From Terriglobia bacterium (lineage in GTDB: Bacteria > Acidobacteriota > Terriglobia > Terriglobales > Acidobacteriaceae), in contig JAIQFH010000022.1 of NCBI GenBank assembly GCA_020073385.1, positions 1 to 64,000 on the forward strand: DNA of 64,000 bases. The letters are read 5' to 3'. Positions 15,358 through 25,434 of the stretch are shown here, piece by piece. The notes under the pieces were generated by a model. That model saw only the letters and a list, made by a program, of their open reading frames with translations. It made no database searches and was not told where the DNA came from. The position numbers and the translations under genes were made by a program. Position 1 is the first letter of the stretch; every line of letters starts with the position of its first letter.

Positions 15358-16863
15358 CTAGACTGGCTTCGATTGCGGCGCACCAACAAAGACGAAGTAC
15401 GAGGAATTCCACAGTGGGGTGGGAACCGTGCCGCGGGCGCGCGCGGTGACTACGATGTTGTATTCGTCGGAGGACCCGTGGCCGAGTTCGCGCAGGGGAT
15501 CGCCCGGCGCATGATTCCTGGAGGGTTCTGTCGCTACAGGTTTGACCACCGCCAGCCACGCCAGGAACTCGTGCAGATCGCGGGTACGGGGCCGTCCCGG
15601 AATCAGGAAGGATAATTCGGCTTCCCGCGTGGAGAAGTGCCACGCCAGCGAGGCCGCGAGGTCTACTGCTTTCTCGTAGGCGGCTTCAGAAATCATGCCT
15701 GCTTCCGGATTGTCGAAGGCGATGCACAACTTGCGCTCGTCTTCGCGGGCGAATTCGCGCACCTTCAGGGAACCTGACTTCGCGGTGGCCTTCCAATCCA
15801 CGTGGCGGGCGGAATCCTCGGGCATGTATTCGCGAATGCGGTAGAGATCAGATCCGCGACCGCGGACGAAGCTCTCCCACTCTCCGCGAACCAGGGGAAG
15901 GATTTCGAACACTTCGTCGGTCGGCTCAACGCGCGGGTATACCAAAATCTCTCGGGTCAGCGAAACGTGGCGCGTTTTAGTGAGAAAAGCGAAAGGGAAC
16001 CTTGTCGCCAGGCCGAAACCGTCTTCCCGATACCGACCCCGCTGGTCGAATTTCAATTCCAAGTCCGCGGTAGCCTCACGTTTTGGCGCGAGAAAGGGGA
16101 AGTACGCCATGCCCTGAAAAATTCCCGGCGAAGGCGGAATCAGCGTCACTCGCCGCAACCGCCGGTCGGGTAGACGCAGCCACTGCTTTTCTTTCGGGCG
16201 ATTGAAGGGGAAGGCAAAAGTGGTGGACTCCCACTGCCATTGCCTGGCGGGCTTCTTGCGCTTCTTTCGCGTGGAGACAACGCGGATGGAAAACGACGGC
16301 ATTATGCGCCGCGGATTGTGCAGCACAATGCGACCGAGGACCGGGCGCCCGGCGAAGACGTGCTCGGGCAGGTGAATATCGAGTTCGAGATAGCGCAGCA
16401 CCAAGGCCGAGACATATCCCGAAACGACGATCGCGGCCAGCATTGCCGCCACGACGATATAGAGCAGATTGTTGCCGGTGTTCAGGGCCGCAATGCCGAT
16501 CAACAGCGTCACCAGGACGTATATGATGCCGGCGCGCGTGACGTCGTAATCGAACGACTCGCGCAGTCGCTCGACGGCTACACGCCGCGCCAAATACGGG
16601 ACGGTCACGAGTCCGACCAGAGTGGCGAGTACAAGGGAAACTGATGCCAGGATTACCGTGGCCCAGAGATTGCCGGAATCGCGCGATACCGTGGAGAACA
16701 GGGCCGCGGCGAAGGCCAAGCCCAAACCGACGAGTGCGAGTACGAACTTGATCCACACTTCGGCCGAAGCCGATTGCAGCCATTGCACCGCGCGACTGGA
16801 AGCGGAAGAGCCTGATCGAAGCGGATTGGTAACGGCAGAACCCACTGAATTCGAGCCTAGCAT
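15358..16863 (-). CDS. DUF58-domain membrane protein
   Basis: The product is about 501 residues from ATG 16863. The frame is open to 17028, and the true start is uncertain because no upstream site has a good ribosome binding site. Four hydrophobic helices are seen, in pairs (WIKFVLALVGLGLAFAAAL, LWATVILASVSLVLATLVGL, then AGIIYVLVTLLIGIAAL, LLYIVVAAMLAAIVVSGYVS). A beta-rich stretch follows, then the DUF58 signature RIREYMPEDSARHVDWKATA with the vWA-like segment DERKLCIAFDNPEAGM. DUF58 proteins usually occur next to MoxR ATPases and vWA/BatA proteins and are thought to help assemble or activate envelope complexes. No moxR is adjacent here. Function remains inferred. Confidence 0.82.
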   Translation of the reverse strand: MLGSNSVGSAVTNPLRSGSSASSRAVQWLQSASAEVWIKFVLALVGLGLAFAAALFSTVSRDSGNLWATVILASVSLVLATLVGLVTVPYLARRVAVERLRESFDYDVTRAGIIYVLVTLLIGIAALNTGNNLLYIVVAAMLAAIVVSGYVSALVLRYLELDIHLPEHVFAGRPVLGRIVLHNPRRIMPSFSIRVVSTRKKRKKPARQWQWESTTFAFPFNRPKEKQWLRLPDRRLRRVTLIPPSPGIFQGMAYFPFLAPKREATADLELKFDQRGRYREDGFGLATRFPFAFLTKTRHVSLTREILVYPRVEPTDEVFEILPLVRGEWESFVRGRGSDLYRIREYMPEDSARHVDWKATAKSGSLKVREFAREDERKLCIAFDNPEAGMISEAAYEKAVDLAASLAWHFSTREAELSFLIPGRPRTRDLHEFLAWLAVVKPVATEPSRNHAPGDPLRELGHGSSDEYNIVVTARARGTVPTPLWNSSYFVFVGAPQSKPV

Positions 16864-17174
16864 CCTCAGCCAGAACGGACAATCGGGATTGGCTTGCAGG
16901 GAAAGCGTTCGTAACCACCAAACATAATTCGTAAACCACATTCGTAAACCACATAAGGCACGAAGGTGCACGAAGGAGACCCGGCTTTCATTCGGGCCCT
17001 TCTTGGTTATTGCTTTTAACCGCCTCACATTCCCTCAGCGTTGCGGTTTGAGCCGGACCGGCTAAGTGTCAAGTGCTAACTGCCGGGCCGATGTGCTACG
17101 CTTTTGCGCTCTCGGTTTCCCAAGCTAGAGAATTTTTCTATCTGTCCACAATACTGGAGCTTGAGGAGGTTTCC

Positions 17175-17924
17175 ATGCCAATGAGTAAACGCGCAGTGGC
17201 GGAGTTCTTTGGAACATTTTGGCTGGTTTTCGGCGGATGCGGAGCGGCCGTGCTGGCCGCCGGGGTTCCCAGCGTCGGCATTGGATATGCGGGCGTCGCC
17301 CTGGCCTTCGGCCTCACCGTCCTGACCATGGCCTATGCCATCGGACATATTTCAGGATGTCACTTGAATCCCGCGATAACCGTGGGGCTCGTCGTAGGCA
17401 AACGCTTCCCTGCTTCTGACTTGTTGGCATATGTCATCGCTCAGGTAGCGGGCGGAATCGCCGCAGCGGGCGTACTCTTCGTCATCGCCAGTGGCAACAT
17501 CGGCTTCGACATTCATAATGGGTTCGCGCTGAACGGCTACGGCGACCACTCTCCCAATGGCTATTCCCTGCTGGCGGGCTTCGTCTCCGAGGTAGTGCTC
17601 ACCGCGTTTTTCCTGATCGTGATCATGGGAGCTACCGATGAGCGCGCGCCGAAGGGATTCGCGCCCATTGCCGTCGGACTCTGCTTGACCCTGATTCACT
17701 TGGTCGGAATCCCTGTGACGAACCTCTCGGTGAACCCCGCGCGCAGCACCGGACCCGCTGTCTTTGCGGGCGGTTGGGCATTACAGCAGTTGTGGATGTT
17801 CTGGGTCGCGCCGTTGATCGGCGGTGCAATCGGCGCTGGGACTTATCATGCGCTCTTTGGGGGCAAGGGAAAAGTACAAGCGGCGCTCGAAAAGGACGTT
17901 CGAGCTCCTCAGGCTGTGAGCTAA
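17175..17924 (+). CDS. aqpZ: Aquaporin Z-type water channel
   Basis: The 249-residue integral inner-membrane channel moves water across the membrane. Both pore signatures are present, HLNPAITVG and [13 protein letters not shown], in the order expected for the two hemichannels, with six hydrophobic helices between and around them. The Arg of NPAR and the preceding TNLSVN context match AqpZ rather than the glycerol facilitator GlpF. ATG 17175 is chosen because GAGGAGG is just upstream and [18 protein letters not shown] is the canonical AqpZ start. The longer frame from 17073 is rejected. The gene seems monocistronic and is followed by a long inverted repeat that may end transcription. Confidence 0.93.
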   Translation: MPMSKRAVAEFFGTFWLVFGGCGAAVLAAGVPSVGIGYAGVALAFGLTVLTMAYAIGHISGCHLNPAITVGLVVGKRFPASDLLAYVIAQVAGGIAAAGVLFVIASGNIGFDIHNGFALNGYGDHSPNGYSLLAGFVSEVVLTAFFLIVIMGATDERAPKGFAPIAVGLCLTLIHLVGIPVTNLSVNPARSTGPAVFAGGWALQQLWMFWVAPLIGGAIGAGTYHALFGGKGKVQAALEKDVRAPQAVS

Positions 17925-17939
17925 ACCCTAGAAACAGGG

Positions 17940-18017
17940 AGCCACGGATCTCACGATTGGCACGGATAGAGCGAGAAAAATTGCTTGATCCGTGTAATTT
18001 CGTGAGAATCCGTGGCT
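17940..18017. repeat. Long inverted repeat with ATCCGTG core, possible terminator of aqpZ
   Basis: AGCCACGGATCTCACGA (17940-17956) pairs with TCGTGAGAATCCGTGGCT (18000-18017) with one bulged base. Inside, CACGGAT and ATCCGTG form a further stem. Degenerate pieces with the same CACGGAT/ATCCGTG core lie after the next gene at 20165-20226. The forward T-run (AAAACTTTTG) is weak, so a terminator role is possible but unproven. Confidence 0.65.
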
Positions 18018-18025
18018 GAAAACTT

Positions 18026-20167
18026 TTGACTGACAATTTGAAAAAGGTGACCGTGTCTACGCCATTGACTCTCGCAAGACTCAGGATTTCCGCGCTGTCT
18101 ACTCTGTGTGTCGCAGCTACTCTGATCGTCCTCTCGCCCGCTCTGGCCAACAGCCCTGCCAAGATCGGCAACGTAAACGCGGATCGTGTTGCCGCTGACA
18201 CCGACGGCGCCAACTGGCTCCTCAACGGACGTAACTTCGAATCGCATCACTTCAGCCCGCTGAAACAGGTTACGGATCAGAACGTTTCCGGGATGGGGCT
18301 CGCCTGGTACATGGAGGTCGACAGCGGCATGGGCATCGTTTCCGAGCCCATTGTCGTCGACGGTGTCGCCTACATCAGCGCGCCGCAGTCGAGGGTGTAC
18401 GCCTTGGAGGCGGCCGCCGGGAAATTAATTTGGAAGTTTGATCCGAAGGTGCGGCTGGATCAGGCGCTCAACGGTTCTTACTCCGCCCGTACCAACGCGG
18501 GCGTCGCGGTGTGGGAGGGCAAAGTCTTCGTCGGGACTGGCGACTGCCGCCTGATCGCTATCGACGCGGCCACGGGCAAGCAAATTTGGGAGTCCTTGGT
18601 TTGCGAGCCGACGCAGACCGGCATTACCAACGCGCCCCATGTGGCGAAGGGCTTGGTGTTCATGGGCTACAACGGCTCCGATGACGGAGTGCGCGGCGCC
18701 ATCGCGGCCTACGACGCCAATACTGGCAAAGAACTCTGGCGCTTCTGGACGGTTCCGGGCGATCCCAAGAAGCCGTTCGAATCGAAGGCCCTGAAGGAAA
18801 TCGCGGCCAAGACCTGGCCGGGCGGCGACGCGTGGAAGATGGGCGGAGGTGACGTGTGGACGGCGATTACCTACGATCCAGTCACCGATTTCTTGATCTT
18901 TGGAACCGCAGGGGCAGGCGCCGATTTTGGAGAACTGTCTGCGATCCGCGCCCAAGGGGACAAGCTTTTTGCCGGATGCATTGTGGCCGTCAAGGCATCC
19001 ACCGGCGAATATGTCTGGCATTACCAGACCAGTTCACCGGGATTGCAGACGGAAAATAATCACATCGTCATGGCCGATCTCGCGATCAACGGCGAGAAGC
19101 ATCACGTAGCCATGACCGTCCCGAAACATGGCTTCTACTACGTGCTCGATGCCTGGACCGGAAAGTTGCTCTCGGCCAAGCCGATTGTGAAGGTGAACTG
19201 GGCGACCTCGATCGACCTCACGACTGGAAGAGCGATCGAGGTACCTGCGTCCCAAGGCGGGGGCAAGCAGTGGACTGTTCACAACTGGTGGCCGATGAGC
19301 TACAACCCGGGGACGGGACTCGTCTACATTCCGGCTACTGACCGCAAGCCGAATTCTCACGCGGGGGTGGAAACCGGCGAGTGGATGGGGCAGACCGAAG
19401 GAAAGCTCATCGCGTGGGATCCGGTCAATCAATCGGAGCGGTGGTCGGTGCAGGAGGAAATTGCCACGAACGGTGGCGTGCTCTCGACTGCCGGGAATCT
19501 CGTGTTTCAAGGCCAAGGCAACGGAGAGTTCGCCGCCTATACAGCCGACACGGGCAAGAAAGTCTGGTCGATCGATACAGGTTCGGCGATCGAGTCGATT
19601 CCTGTGACTTACTCCGTCAATGGCGAGCAGTACGTGCTGCTGCCGGTGGGATGGGGATCAGGATCGCGGCTGTTCGCTCCTTCCTGGACGATGGGGACTC
19701 CACGTTCGAAACGCGGTCCATCGCGGATTCTAGCGTTCAAGCTGGGAGGAAAAGTTCCCTTCCCGACTCCGCCTGACATAGTTCCCCCCGTCCCGAAGCC
19801 CCCGGTGCAAACCGCCGATGAGGCGACGGTCGCGGAAGGCGAGAAACTGTATAAGACTTTCTACTGCGATGGCTGCCACTCGCCGCATCTCGACGGGAGC
19901 AGCGCCTGGGTGCTGAACGGGGCTATTCCGGATTTGCGTTACGCTCCGCCCGACGTGCACGCGCAGTGGTACAGCATCGTGTTAGCCGGTACGCACTGGG
20001 ACAAGGGCATGCCGGGATTCGCGAATCCACCCAAATTCGCGTTTCCGCATCTGCGCATGAGTACAAAGCAGGCCGATGCGATCCACGCGTATGTGATCGA
20101 TGGAGCATGGAAGGCGTACACCGGAGAGCACGCGGCCGAAACCACCGACCCGGCGCACAAGAAATGA
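18026..20167 (+). CDS. PQQ-dependent dehydrogenase with C-terminal cytochrome c domain
   Basis: The product has about 713 residues. The start is TTG 18026 or, less far upstream, GTG 18047. A signal peptide (LARLRISALSTLCVAATLIV, ending SPALA) sends it to the periplasm. An eight-bladed propeller shows repeated W-motifs (AAAGKLIWKFD, DAATGKQIWES, DANTGKELWRFW, DTGKKVWSID). The cytochrome c domain has CDGCH at residues 614-618 and a likely axial Met in KGMPGF. This architecture matches type II quinohemoprotein alcohol dehydrogenases, which oxidise alcohols and pass electrons to cytochrome c. Unusually, the usual calcium-site Glu in the xxEFGVRG context is Asp (SDDGVRG, 219-220) and the Asn of GTGN is absent (GTAG, 293-296), while the catalytic Asp appears kept (GDKL, D312). 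The vicinal Cys pair is absent. Substrate unknown. Confidence 0.85.
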   Translation: MTDNLKKVTVSTPLTLARLRISALSTLCVAATLIVLSPALANSPAKIGNVNADRVAADTDGANWLLNGRNFESHHFSPLKQVTDQNVSGMGLAWYMEVDSGMGIVSEPIVVDGVAYISAPQSRVYALEAAAGKLIWKFDPKVRLDQALNGSYSARTNAGVAVWEGKVFVGTGDCRLIAIDAATGKQIWESLVCEPTQTGITNAPHVAKGLVFMGYNGSDDGVRGAIAAYDANTGKELWRFWTVPGDPKKPFESKALKEIAAKTWPGGDAWKMGGGDVWTAITYDPVTDFLIFGTAGAGADFGELSAIRAQGDKLFAGCIVAVKASTGEYVWHYQTSSPGLQTENNHIVMADLAINGEKHHVAMTVPKHGFYYVLDAWTGKLLSAKPIVKVNWATSIDLTTGRAIEVPASQGGGKQWTVHNWWPMSYNPGTGLVYIPATDRKPNSHAGVETGEWMGQTEGKLIAWDPVNQSERWSVQEEIATNGGVLSTAGNLVFQGQGNGEFAAYTADTGKKVWSIDTGSAIESIPVTYSVNGEQYVLLPVGWGSGSRLFAPSWTMGTPRSKRGPSRILAFKLGGKVPFPTPPDIVPPVPKPPVQTADEATVAEGEKLYKTFYCDGCHSPHLDGSSAWVLNGAIPDLRYAPPDVHAQWYSIVLAGTHWDKGMPGFANPPKFAFPHLRMSTKQADAIHAYVIDGAWKAYTGEHAAETTDPAHKK

Positions 20168-20255
20168 GGCACGGATTTGCGCGGATTCCCACGGATAAAC
20201 CGAATCACTTTCTTTTGATCCGTGGCCAATGATTTTCTGTCCGGAGAAACCGGTT

Positions 20256-22469
20256 TTAGTACTCCGATAGTTCCTTCATCGCCAGATACAGATCATTCGG
20301 CTGTGGCAGGATGGCGTCTTCGAGGATGGGTTGGTAGGCGACGAACACATCTTTCGCGGCCACGCGGCGGACTGGGGCGTCGAGTTGATCGAAGAGTTGG
20401 TCGGCGATGCGGGCGGCGATTTCGGCGCCGTATCCCCAGCTGAGCGTGTCCTCGTAGGCAACCAGCGCGCGATTCGTTTTCGCGACTGACGCAGCGATCG
20501 TGTCCCAATCGAACGGATTGAGGCTGCGCAGGTCGATCAGTTCGACGCTGACTCCCTGCTCACGCTCCAGCTTTTGCGCGGCTTGCAACGCCCGGGGCAC
20601 AACAGCGCCGTACGTGATCACGGTCAGATCTGTGCCGGGATGCACGATCTTCGCCTTGCCGAACGGAATCATGTATTCCGGACCGGGATACGCGGCTCGC
20701 CCATACGACTCGCGATACAGGCGCTTGTGCTCGAGGAAGAGAACCGGGTCGTCGCAGCGGATCGCAGTGCGGAGAAGCCCGGCAGCATCGAGCGCGTTCG
20801 AAGGAAAGACGACACGCAAGCCAGGAATATGCGTGAAGATGCTTTCACCGCACTGTGAGTGATAGATCGCACCGCCAGTGAGATATCCGCCGATCGCGAC
20901 CCGAATCACAACCGGGCATGAGAATCCATTGTTTGAGCGCCAGCGGATGGTGGTGAGTTCGTCGCGAATCTGCATCATCGCCGGCCAGATGTAGTCGAAG
21001 AACTGGATTTCGACGACGGGCTTCAGTCCGCGAGTGGCCATGCCGGTAGCGCGGCCAACGATCGCGGCCTCGGCCAACGGAGAGTTAAACACGCGGTCGT
21101 TGCCGAATTCGTTTTGCAGGCCAAAGGTCAGCTTGAACACTCCACCTTTGCCTTTAACTAACTTCTGGCGGAGATACTCTTCACGGCTGCAGTCGGCCAC
21201 GTCTTCGCCGAAGATCACGATGCGCTCGTCGCGTTTCATCTCATCGCGCAGCGTGGCGTTAATCAAGTCGGCCATCGTCTTCGCGGTCGTCTTCTTGCCA
21301 TCGGACGAAGATTCGGTAGCTGGAGACGTGTCAAACGCCGGCGACGTTACGTCAATATCAGGAGAGTATACGAAATTCATCACCGACTCCGGCGGGGGCG
21401 GAAGCGCTTCCAGCGCCCGATCGACCGCAGCCTGCAGTTCTGCCTCAACTTCCTTCTCCAGTTGATTGATCCCTTTGTCGTCGAGAATGCCTGCGCGCAA
21501 AAGGTACATCTGGGTGCGCGTTACCGGATCGCGTTGGGCGTCGCGCTCGCGTTCCGACTCCGGGCGGTAGAGCCGCTCGTCATCAGAGAGAGAGTGCGAG
21601 TAGGGCCGGATCACATGAGCGTGAACAAAGGCTGGCCCGAGTCCCTCACGGCAGTATCGGGCGGCACGCTGAAAGGCGGCATAGCTGGCAACTGGATCGG
21701 TGCCGTCGACTTCTTCGAAATGGAAATTGGGAAATCCGGAGACGAGGCGCGAAATGCTGCCGCCTGCGGTCTGCACTTCGACCGGAACCGAAATCGCGTA
21801 GCCGTTGTCTTCGACGCAGAAAATGATCGGAAGCTTGCCGAGGGCGGCGGCGTTCATCGCCTCCCAGAACTCGCCTTCGCTCGAGGTGCCATCGCCAAGA
21901 GAGACGTATGTCACTTCATCGTTCTGGAAGCTGACGTTCTTGAAGCGGCGGTAGTCCGTGGTGCCGGGTGGCGGAGGTTCGGCGGCTTTGGGATGACGCG
22001 CGAAATAGCGTCCGACTTCGGCGCAACCAACCGCCTGCAAGATCTGGGATCCGGTTGGCGACGATTGCGTGACGATGTGCAGCGACGGATAACTCCAGTG
22101 CGAGGGCATCTGGCGCCCGCCAGAGCTGGGATCGTCGGCGGCACCGACACCCTGAAGGAACATCTGGTAGGGTTGCACACCCAAAGCCAGGCACATCGCC
22201 CGGTCGCGGTAATAGGGGTAGAACCAGTCATAACCGGGCCGGAGGGCAAGTCCTGCGGCAACGCCGATGGCTTCGTGCCCGGCGCCCGACATCTGGAAGT
22301 AGATCTTCTGCTGGCGTTTGAGCAGGATCTCCCGGTCATCGATGCGACGGGAGGTGTACATCAGGCGGTAAGCCTGAATCAGTTGCTCGCGTGATAGTCC
22401 GTCTTGAACCTTCGACTTCTTCGTTCCATTGGCCAGGGCCAGCTTGGGGTCGGTTTTAGTCGTCGCCAT
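20256..22469 (-). CDS. 2-oxoacid dehydrogenase E1, fused alpha and beta subunits (branched-chain type)
   Basis: The 737-residue cytosolic enzyme decarboxylates branched-chain or related 2-oxoacids with thiamine diphosphate and passes the acyl group to lipoyl-E2. Residues about 30-350 are the alpha subunit: [30 protein letters not shown] and the TPP motif [20 protein letters not shown] ending in EDN. An acidic, Pro-rich linker (about 355-405) precedes the beta subunit (406-737): [59 protein letters not shown] and [11 protein letters not shown]. Fusion of the two subunits into one chain is known in several phyla. E2 and E3 genes are not in the window. It is followed on the same strand by no other gene within 80 bases. 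Confidence 0.9.
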   Translation of the reverse strand: MATTKTDPKLALANGTKKSKVQDGLSREQLIQAYRLMYTSRRIDDREILLKRQQKIYFQMSGAGHEAIGVAAGLALRPGYDWFYPYYRDRAMCLALGVQPYQMFLQGVGAADDPSSGGRQMPSHWSYPSLHIVTQSSPTGSQILQAVGCAEVGRYFARHPKAAEPPPPGTTDYRRFKNVSFQNDEVTYVSLGDGTSSEGEFWEAMNAAALGKLPIIFCVEDNGYAISVPVEVQTAGGSISRLVSGFPNFHFEEVDGTDPVASYAAFQRAARYCREGLGPAFVHAHVIRPYSHSLSDDERLYRPESERERDAQRDPVTRTQMYLLRAGILDDKGINQLEKEVEAELQAAVDRALEALPPPPESVMNFVYSPDIDVTSPAFDTSPATESSSDGKKTTAKTMADLINATLRDEMKRDERIVIFGEDVADCSREEYLRQKLVKGKGGVFKLTFGLQNEFGNDRVFNSPLAEAAIVGRATGMATRGLKPVVEIQFFDYIWPAMMQIRDELTTIRWRSNNGFSCPVVIRVAIGGYLTGGAIYHSQCGESIFTHIPGLRVVFPSNALDAAGLLRTAIRCDDPVLFLEHKRLYRESYGRAAYPGPEYMIPFGKAKIVHPGTDLTVITYGAVVPRALQAAQKLEREQGVSVELIDLRSLNPFDWDTIAASVAKTNRALVAYEDTLSWGYGAEIAARIADQLFDQLDAPVRRVAAKDVFVAYQPILEDAILPQPNDLYLAMKELSEY

Positions 22470-22910
22470 CCGTGTGATCAGTCCCTATTGGATTTAGATT
22501 CCGGCCAGCCGTGCCTTGGCTCCCTTTTGGGGAATGAACTTGTGCGATTGTATATGGTGTGGCGGGGTTGGAAAAGTAAGGAGTTTCCGGTAGTGCCATG
22601 CGTGACTGTCGACCAGCCATACGAGGCGTAGATCCCCGTTGCGCTCACGAAACGGATCCATTGAAATCCCTGACCTGTTGAAGGTCTCGCTGGGCACGTG
22701 TAAAAGCGAGTGGTCAGACCACGTGACCTTTATCACGGCGTAGCGTGATTACGATCATAGACGAGGCTCCTGGCGAAAAAGTACAAAAAAAACCACGAGC
22801 GCGTTTCAGACTTGGCAGTTCTCCCTACTGAAACAAGCTCTTGTACGAAAGTCGCAGCTCCGGCGGCCGCAGTCGCCGGGGCTGCAAGTGTTTTTTGGCC
22901 AACCCACACC
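22470..22910. other. Spacer between the ars operon end and the E1 gene
   Basis: This 441-base stretch holds the promoter region of the E1 gene and the 3' end of the arsenic operon. A GC-rich imperfect hairpin (CAGCCCCGGCG/CGCCGGAGCTG) lies at about 22857-22891 on the reverse strand, but it has no T-run. An 80-codon reverse frame at 22494-22736 looks noncoding. I see no RNA gene. Confidence 0.4.
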
Positions 22911-24005
22911 TCAAAGGCGCGTATGGGTTAACGCACCGATGCTCGCGACCCCTGCGGCATCCTGCGAAAAATAGCGACGCTGAAAATAGAGAGCAACGTT
23001 CACCAGTCCGATGAGCGCTGGAACCTCGACTAATGGTCCGATCACCGCCGCGAATGCTGCTCCCGAATTGATTCCAAAAACTGCAACCGCCACCGCAATC
23101 GCAAGTTCGAAGTTGTTACTGGCCGCTGTAAAGGACAGGGTTGCCGTCTTCGAGTAGTCGGCCCCAAGCTTGCGTCCCATGTAGAACGAGACCAGGAACA
23201 TCAAAACGAAATAAATCAACAGCGGTACAGCGATCCGGACTACATCCAGCGGCAGGCGGACAATGTAGCTGCCCTTGAGCGAGAACATCACGACAATCGT
23301 GAAGAGCAATGCGACCAGTGTGATGGGGCTGATCTTGGGGATGAAATTCTTTTCGTACCACTGCCTGCCTCGTGCACGCAGCAGAACGAACCGGGTGATC
23401 ATCCCAGCTAAGAACGGGATTCCCAGGTAGACAAATACGCTTTTCGCGATATCCCGAATCGAGACATCCACGACCGATCCGTGCAGCCCGAACAACTCCG
23501 GCAACTTGGTGACGAATATCCAGGCATAGATCGAATAAAACAGCACTTGAAAAACGGAATTGAAGGCGACCAAACCGGCAGCATACTCGGTGTCGCCTTT
23601 GGCCAGTTCATTCCACACGATGACCATGGCGATGCAGCGGGCGAGGCCAATCATGATCAGGCCCGCCATGTACTCCGGATAATTCCGCAGGAAAATGATC
23701 GCCAGGGCAAACATGAGCAGGGGCCCGATCACCCAGTTCTGCAACAGGGACAGAACCAGGATCCTCTTGTCGCGGAACACCTCGCCCATCTCCTCATAGC
23801 GGACCTTGGCCAGCGGCGGGTACATCATGAGGATCAGGCCCACGGCGATGGGGACAGAAGTTGTTCCCACGCTGAAGCGGTTCAAGAAGGGCACGATGCC
23901 GGGCAGCGCCCATCCGGCAAAGATGCCGATCAGCATCGCGGTGAAGATCCAGACTGTCAGGAAGCGATCGAGAAAGCCGAGCCGGGACGATACATTGCTG
24001 TTCAT
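22911..24005 (-). CDS. acr3: Arsenite efflux transporter Acr3
   Basis: The 364-residue inner-membrane transporter exports arsenite. About ten hydrophobic helices are visible. The functional Cys of helix 4 is present in [13 protein letters not shown], followed by the family motif [19 protein letters not shown]. The late motif [21 protein letters not shown] is also intact. The protein belongs to the ACR3 branch of the bile/arsenite/riboflavin superfamily, not the ArsB type. It is the last gene of the arsR-arsM-arsC-acr3 operon, 27 bases after arsC, so it is expected to be induced by arsenite through ArsR. The length is normal. Confidence 0.95.
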   Translation of the reverse strand: MNSNVSSRLGFLDRFLTVWIFTAMLIGIFAGWALPGIVPFLNRFSVGTTSVPIAVGLILMMYPPLAKVRYEEMGEVFRDKRILVLSLLQNWVIGPLLMFALAIIFLRNYPEYMAGLIMIGLARCIAMVIVWNELAKGDTEYAAGLVAFNSVFQVLFYSIYAWIFVTKLPELFGLHGSVVDVSIRDIAKSVFVYLGIPFLAGMITRFVLLRARGRQWYEKNFIPKISPITLVALLFTIVVMFSLKGSYIVRLPLDVVRIAVPLLIYFVLMFLVSFYMGRKLGADYSKTATLSFTAASNNFELAIAVAVAVFGINSGAAFAAVIGPLVEVPALIGLVNVALYFQRRYFSQDAAGVASIGALTHTRL

Positions 24006-24032
24006 CGCACTATGAGCCTCAGATTGGCACCA

Positions 24033-24548
24033 TCATTTTTCGGGTACAGACGCGAGTGATTGGCGTCCGATGTTGTTCAGTTCTTTTCTGAGCGCCATGG
24101 CGTCCAGGGTGGCAAGCGGAAGGCTTAGGAAGAGACTGATCCTCCGGTCCAGCAAAAAGTAGGCTTCGCGAAAGGCCCTCTCCACCGTCTCGGGAGTTCC
24201 CCGAACTTCAGCCGGGTCCGGAATCCCCCAGTGCGCGGTCATGGGTTGGCCCGGCCACACGGGACAAACTTCTTTGGCGGCGTTGTCACAAACGGTGAAC
24301 ACAAAATCGAGCTGTGGCGCGCCAGGCTGTTCGAACTCGTCCCAACTCTTGCTGCGCAAGCCCTCCGTGGGAAGATGCGCCGAGGTCAACTGCTTAATTG
24401 CCGCGGGATGCACTCGTCCCGCAGGATGGCTCCCAGCACTGTATGCCGTGAAGCTTGGCCGACCTTTCTGATTGAGAATGGCTTCGGCCATGATGGAGCG
24501 CGCCGAGTTTCCCGTGCACAGAAACAAAACATTGTGATGTTTCGGCAT
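24033..24548 (-). CDS. arsC: Arsenate reductase ArsC, LMW-phosphatase/thioredoxin type
   Basis: The 171-residue cytosolic enzyme reduces arsenate to arsenite for export. The P-loop CTGNSARS begins at Cys11, and the second and third redox cysteines are Cys87 and Cys95 in TVCDNAAKEVCPVWPG. The PDP-like acid loop is WGIPDPAEV. These place it in the thioredoxin-coupled low-molecular-weight phosphatase fold family. The C-terminal extension (RKELNNIGRQSLASVPEK) is slightly longer than in Bacillus ArsC. It lies 15 bases after arsM and 27 before acr3 and is co-transcribed with both by position. Confidence 0.95.
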   Translation of the reverse strand: MPKHHNVLFLCTGNSARSIMAEAILNQKGRPSFTAYSAGSHPAGRVHPAAIKQLTSAHLPTEGLRSKSWDEFEQPGAPQLDFVFTVCDNAAKEVCPVWPGQPMTAHWGIPDPAEVRGTPETVERAFREAYFLLDRRISLFLSLPLATLDAMALRKELNNIGRQSLASVPEK

Positions 24549-24563
24549 AAAGGTTCTCTGTCC

Positions 24564-25424
24564 TCATCCGCAGCACGTAGGAGCACAACAAGAACCGGCC
24601 GCCGCCGGTTTAACTGCGCGGATGAAGCCGCTGAAGAACTTTCCGTCAATCTGCGCAGGGTCGAGATTCACCGGAATCTGCTGGCCCGACAGAAATTCCA
24701 GCGCGTCTTCGGCGCGGTAGACGCGTGTGGGCTCAATATCAATCTGCTCAAATCCAGCAGCCGCCAGGTTGGCGCGGTATTCGTTCTCTTCCAGCGCACC
24801 GGCGATGCATCCCACCCAGGCGAGCACGCTTTGGCGAATCTCGGGCAGCATCTCGCCGCGGGTGACTACGTCGGAGACGGCAAGGCGGCCTCCGGGCTTG
24901 AGCACGCGGAAGGCTTCGCGCAAGACTTTGCTTTTGTCGGCAGAGAGATTGATGACGCAGTTCGAGATGATGACGTCGACTGAATTATCCGGCAACGGAA
25001 TGTTCTCAATCTCGCCCTTCAGGAATTCGACATTCTCGACACCCGCTTTACGCTTGTTTTCGTTGGCGAGGGCGAGCATTTCATCGGTCATATCGAGGCC
25101 GTAAGCATTGCCGGTGGGACCGACTCGGCGCGCGGAGAGCAGGACATCGATGCCGCCGCCGGAGCCGAGATCGAGCACGGTCTCACCAGGCTTTAGCTGC
25201 GCCAGGGCGGTGGGATTGCCGCATCCGAGCGAGGCTAGTAATGCTTCCTGCGGAATCTGACCAATCTGCGAGACGTCATACAGATCGGTGGTGATGGGAT
25301 CCGCACTGCCCGTGCTGGCACTGGCGCCACAACAGGAACTTCCTCCGCCTTTCACGCGGAGAGCGGCTTCGCCATACTTCTGTTTTACGACTTCCTTGAT
25401 ATCCGCTGTTTCAGTAGTGCTCAT
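24564..25424 (-). CDS. arsM: Arsenite S-adenosylmethionine methyltransferase ArsM
   Basis: The 286-residue cytosolic enzyme methylates arsenite with S-adenosylmethionine, giving methylated species of which some are volatile. The SAM motif is LDLGSGGGIDVLLSARRVG (residues 85-103), with GLDMTDEML next. The substrate cysteines expected for ArsM are visible at Cys68 (LGCGNPTALAQL) and Cys206 (WVGCIAGALEENEY). Extra Cys pairs occur at 31-32 and at the C-terminus (GSCCAPTCCG), which could bind As(III) or deliver it. The gene is second in the arsenic operon, 10 bases after arsR and 15 before arsC. Motif positions and context make the assignment firm. Confidence 0.94.
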   Translation of the reverse strand: MSTTETADIKEVVKQKYGEAALRVKGGGSSCCGASASTGSADPITTDLYDVSQIGQIPQEALLASLGCGNPTALAQLKPGETVLDLGSGGGIDVLLSARRVGPTGNAYGLDMTDEMLALANENKRKAGVENVEFLKGEIENIPLPDNSVDVIISNCVINLSADKSKVLREAFRVLKPGGRLAVSDVVTRGEMLPEIRQSVLAWVGCIAGALEENEYRANLAAAGFEQIDIEPTRVYRAEDALEFLSGQQIPVNLDPAQIDGKFFSGFIRAVKPAAAGSCCAPTCCG

Positions 25425-25434
25425 GAAATGACTC

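Noticed and set aside
21462-22394. 310-codon forward frame
   Set aside because: It is antisense to the E1 alpha region with the TPP motif.
22857-22891. Intrinsic terminator after acr3
   Set aside because: A GC-rich hairpin is present but no T-run follows on the reverse strand.
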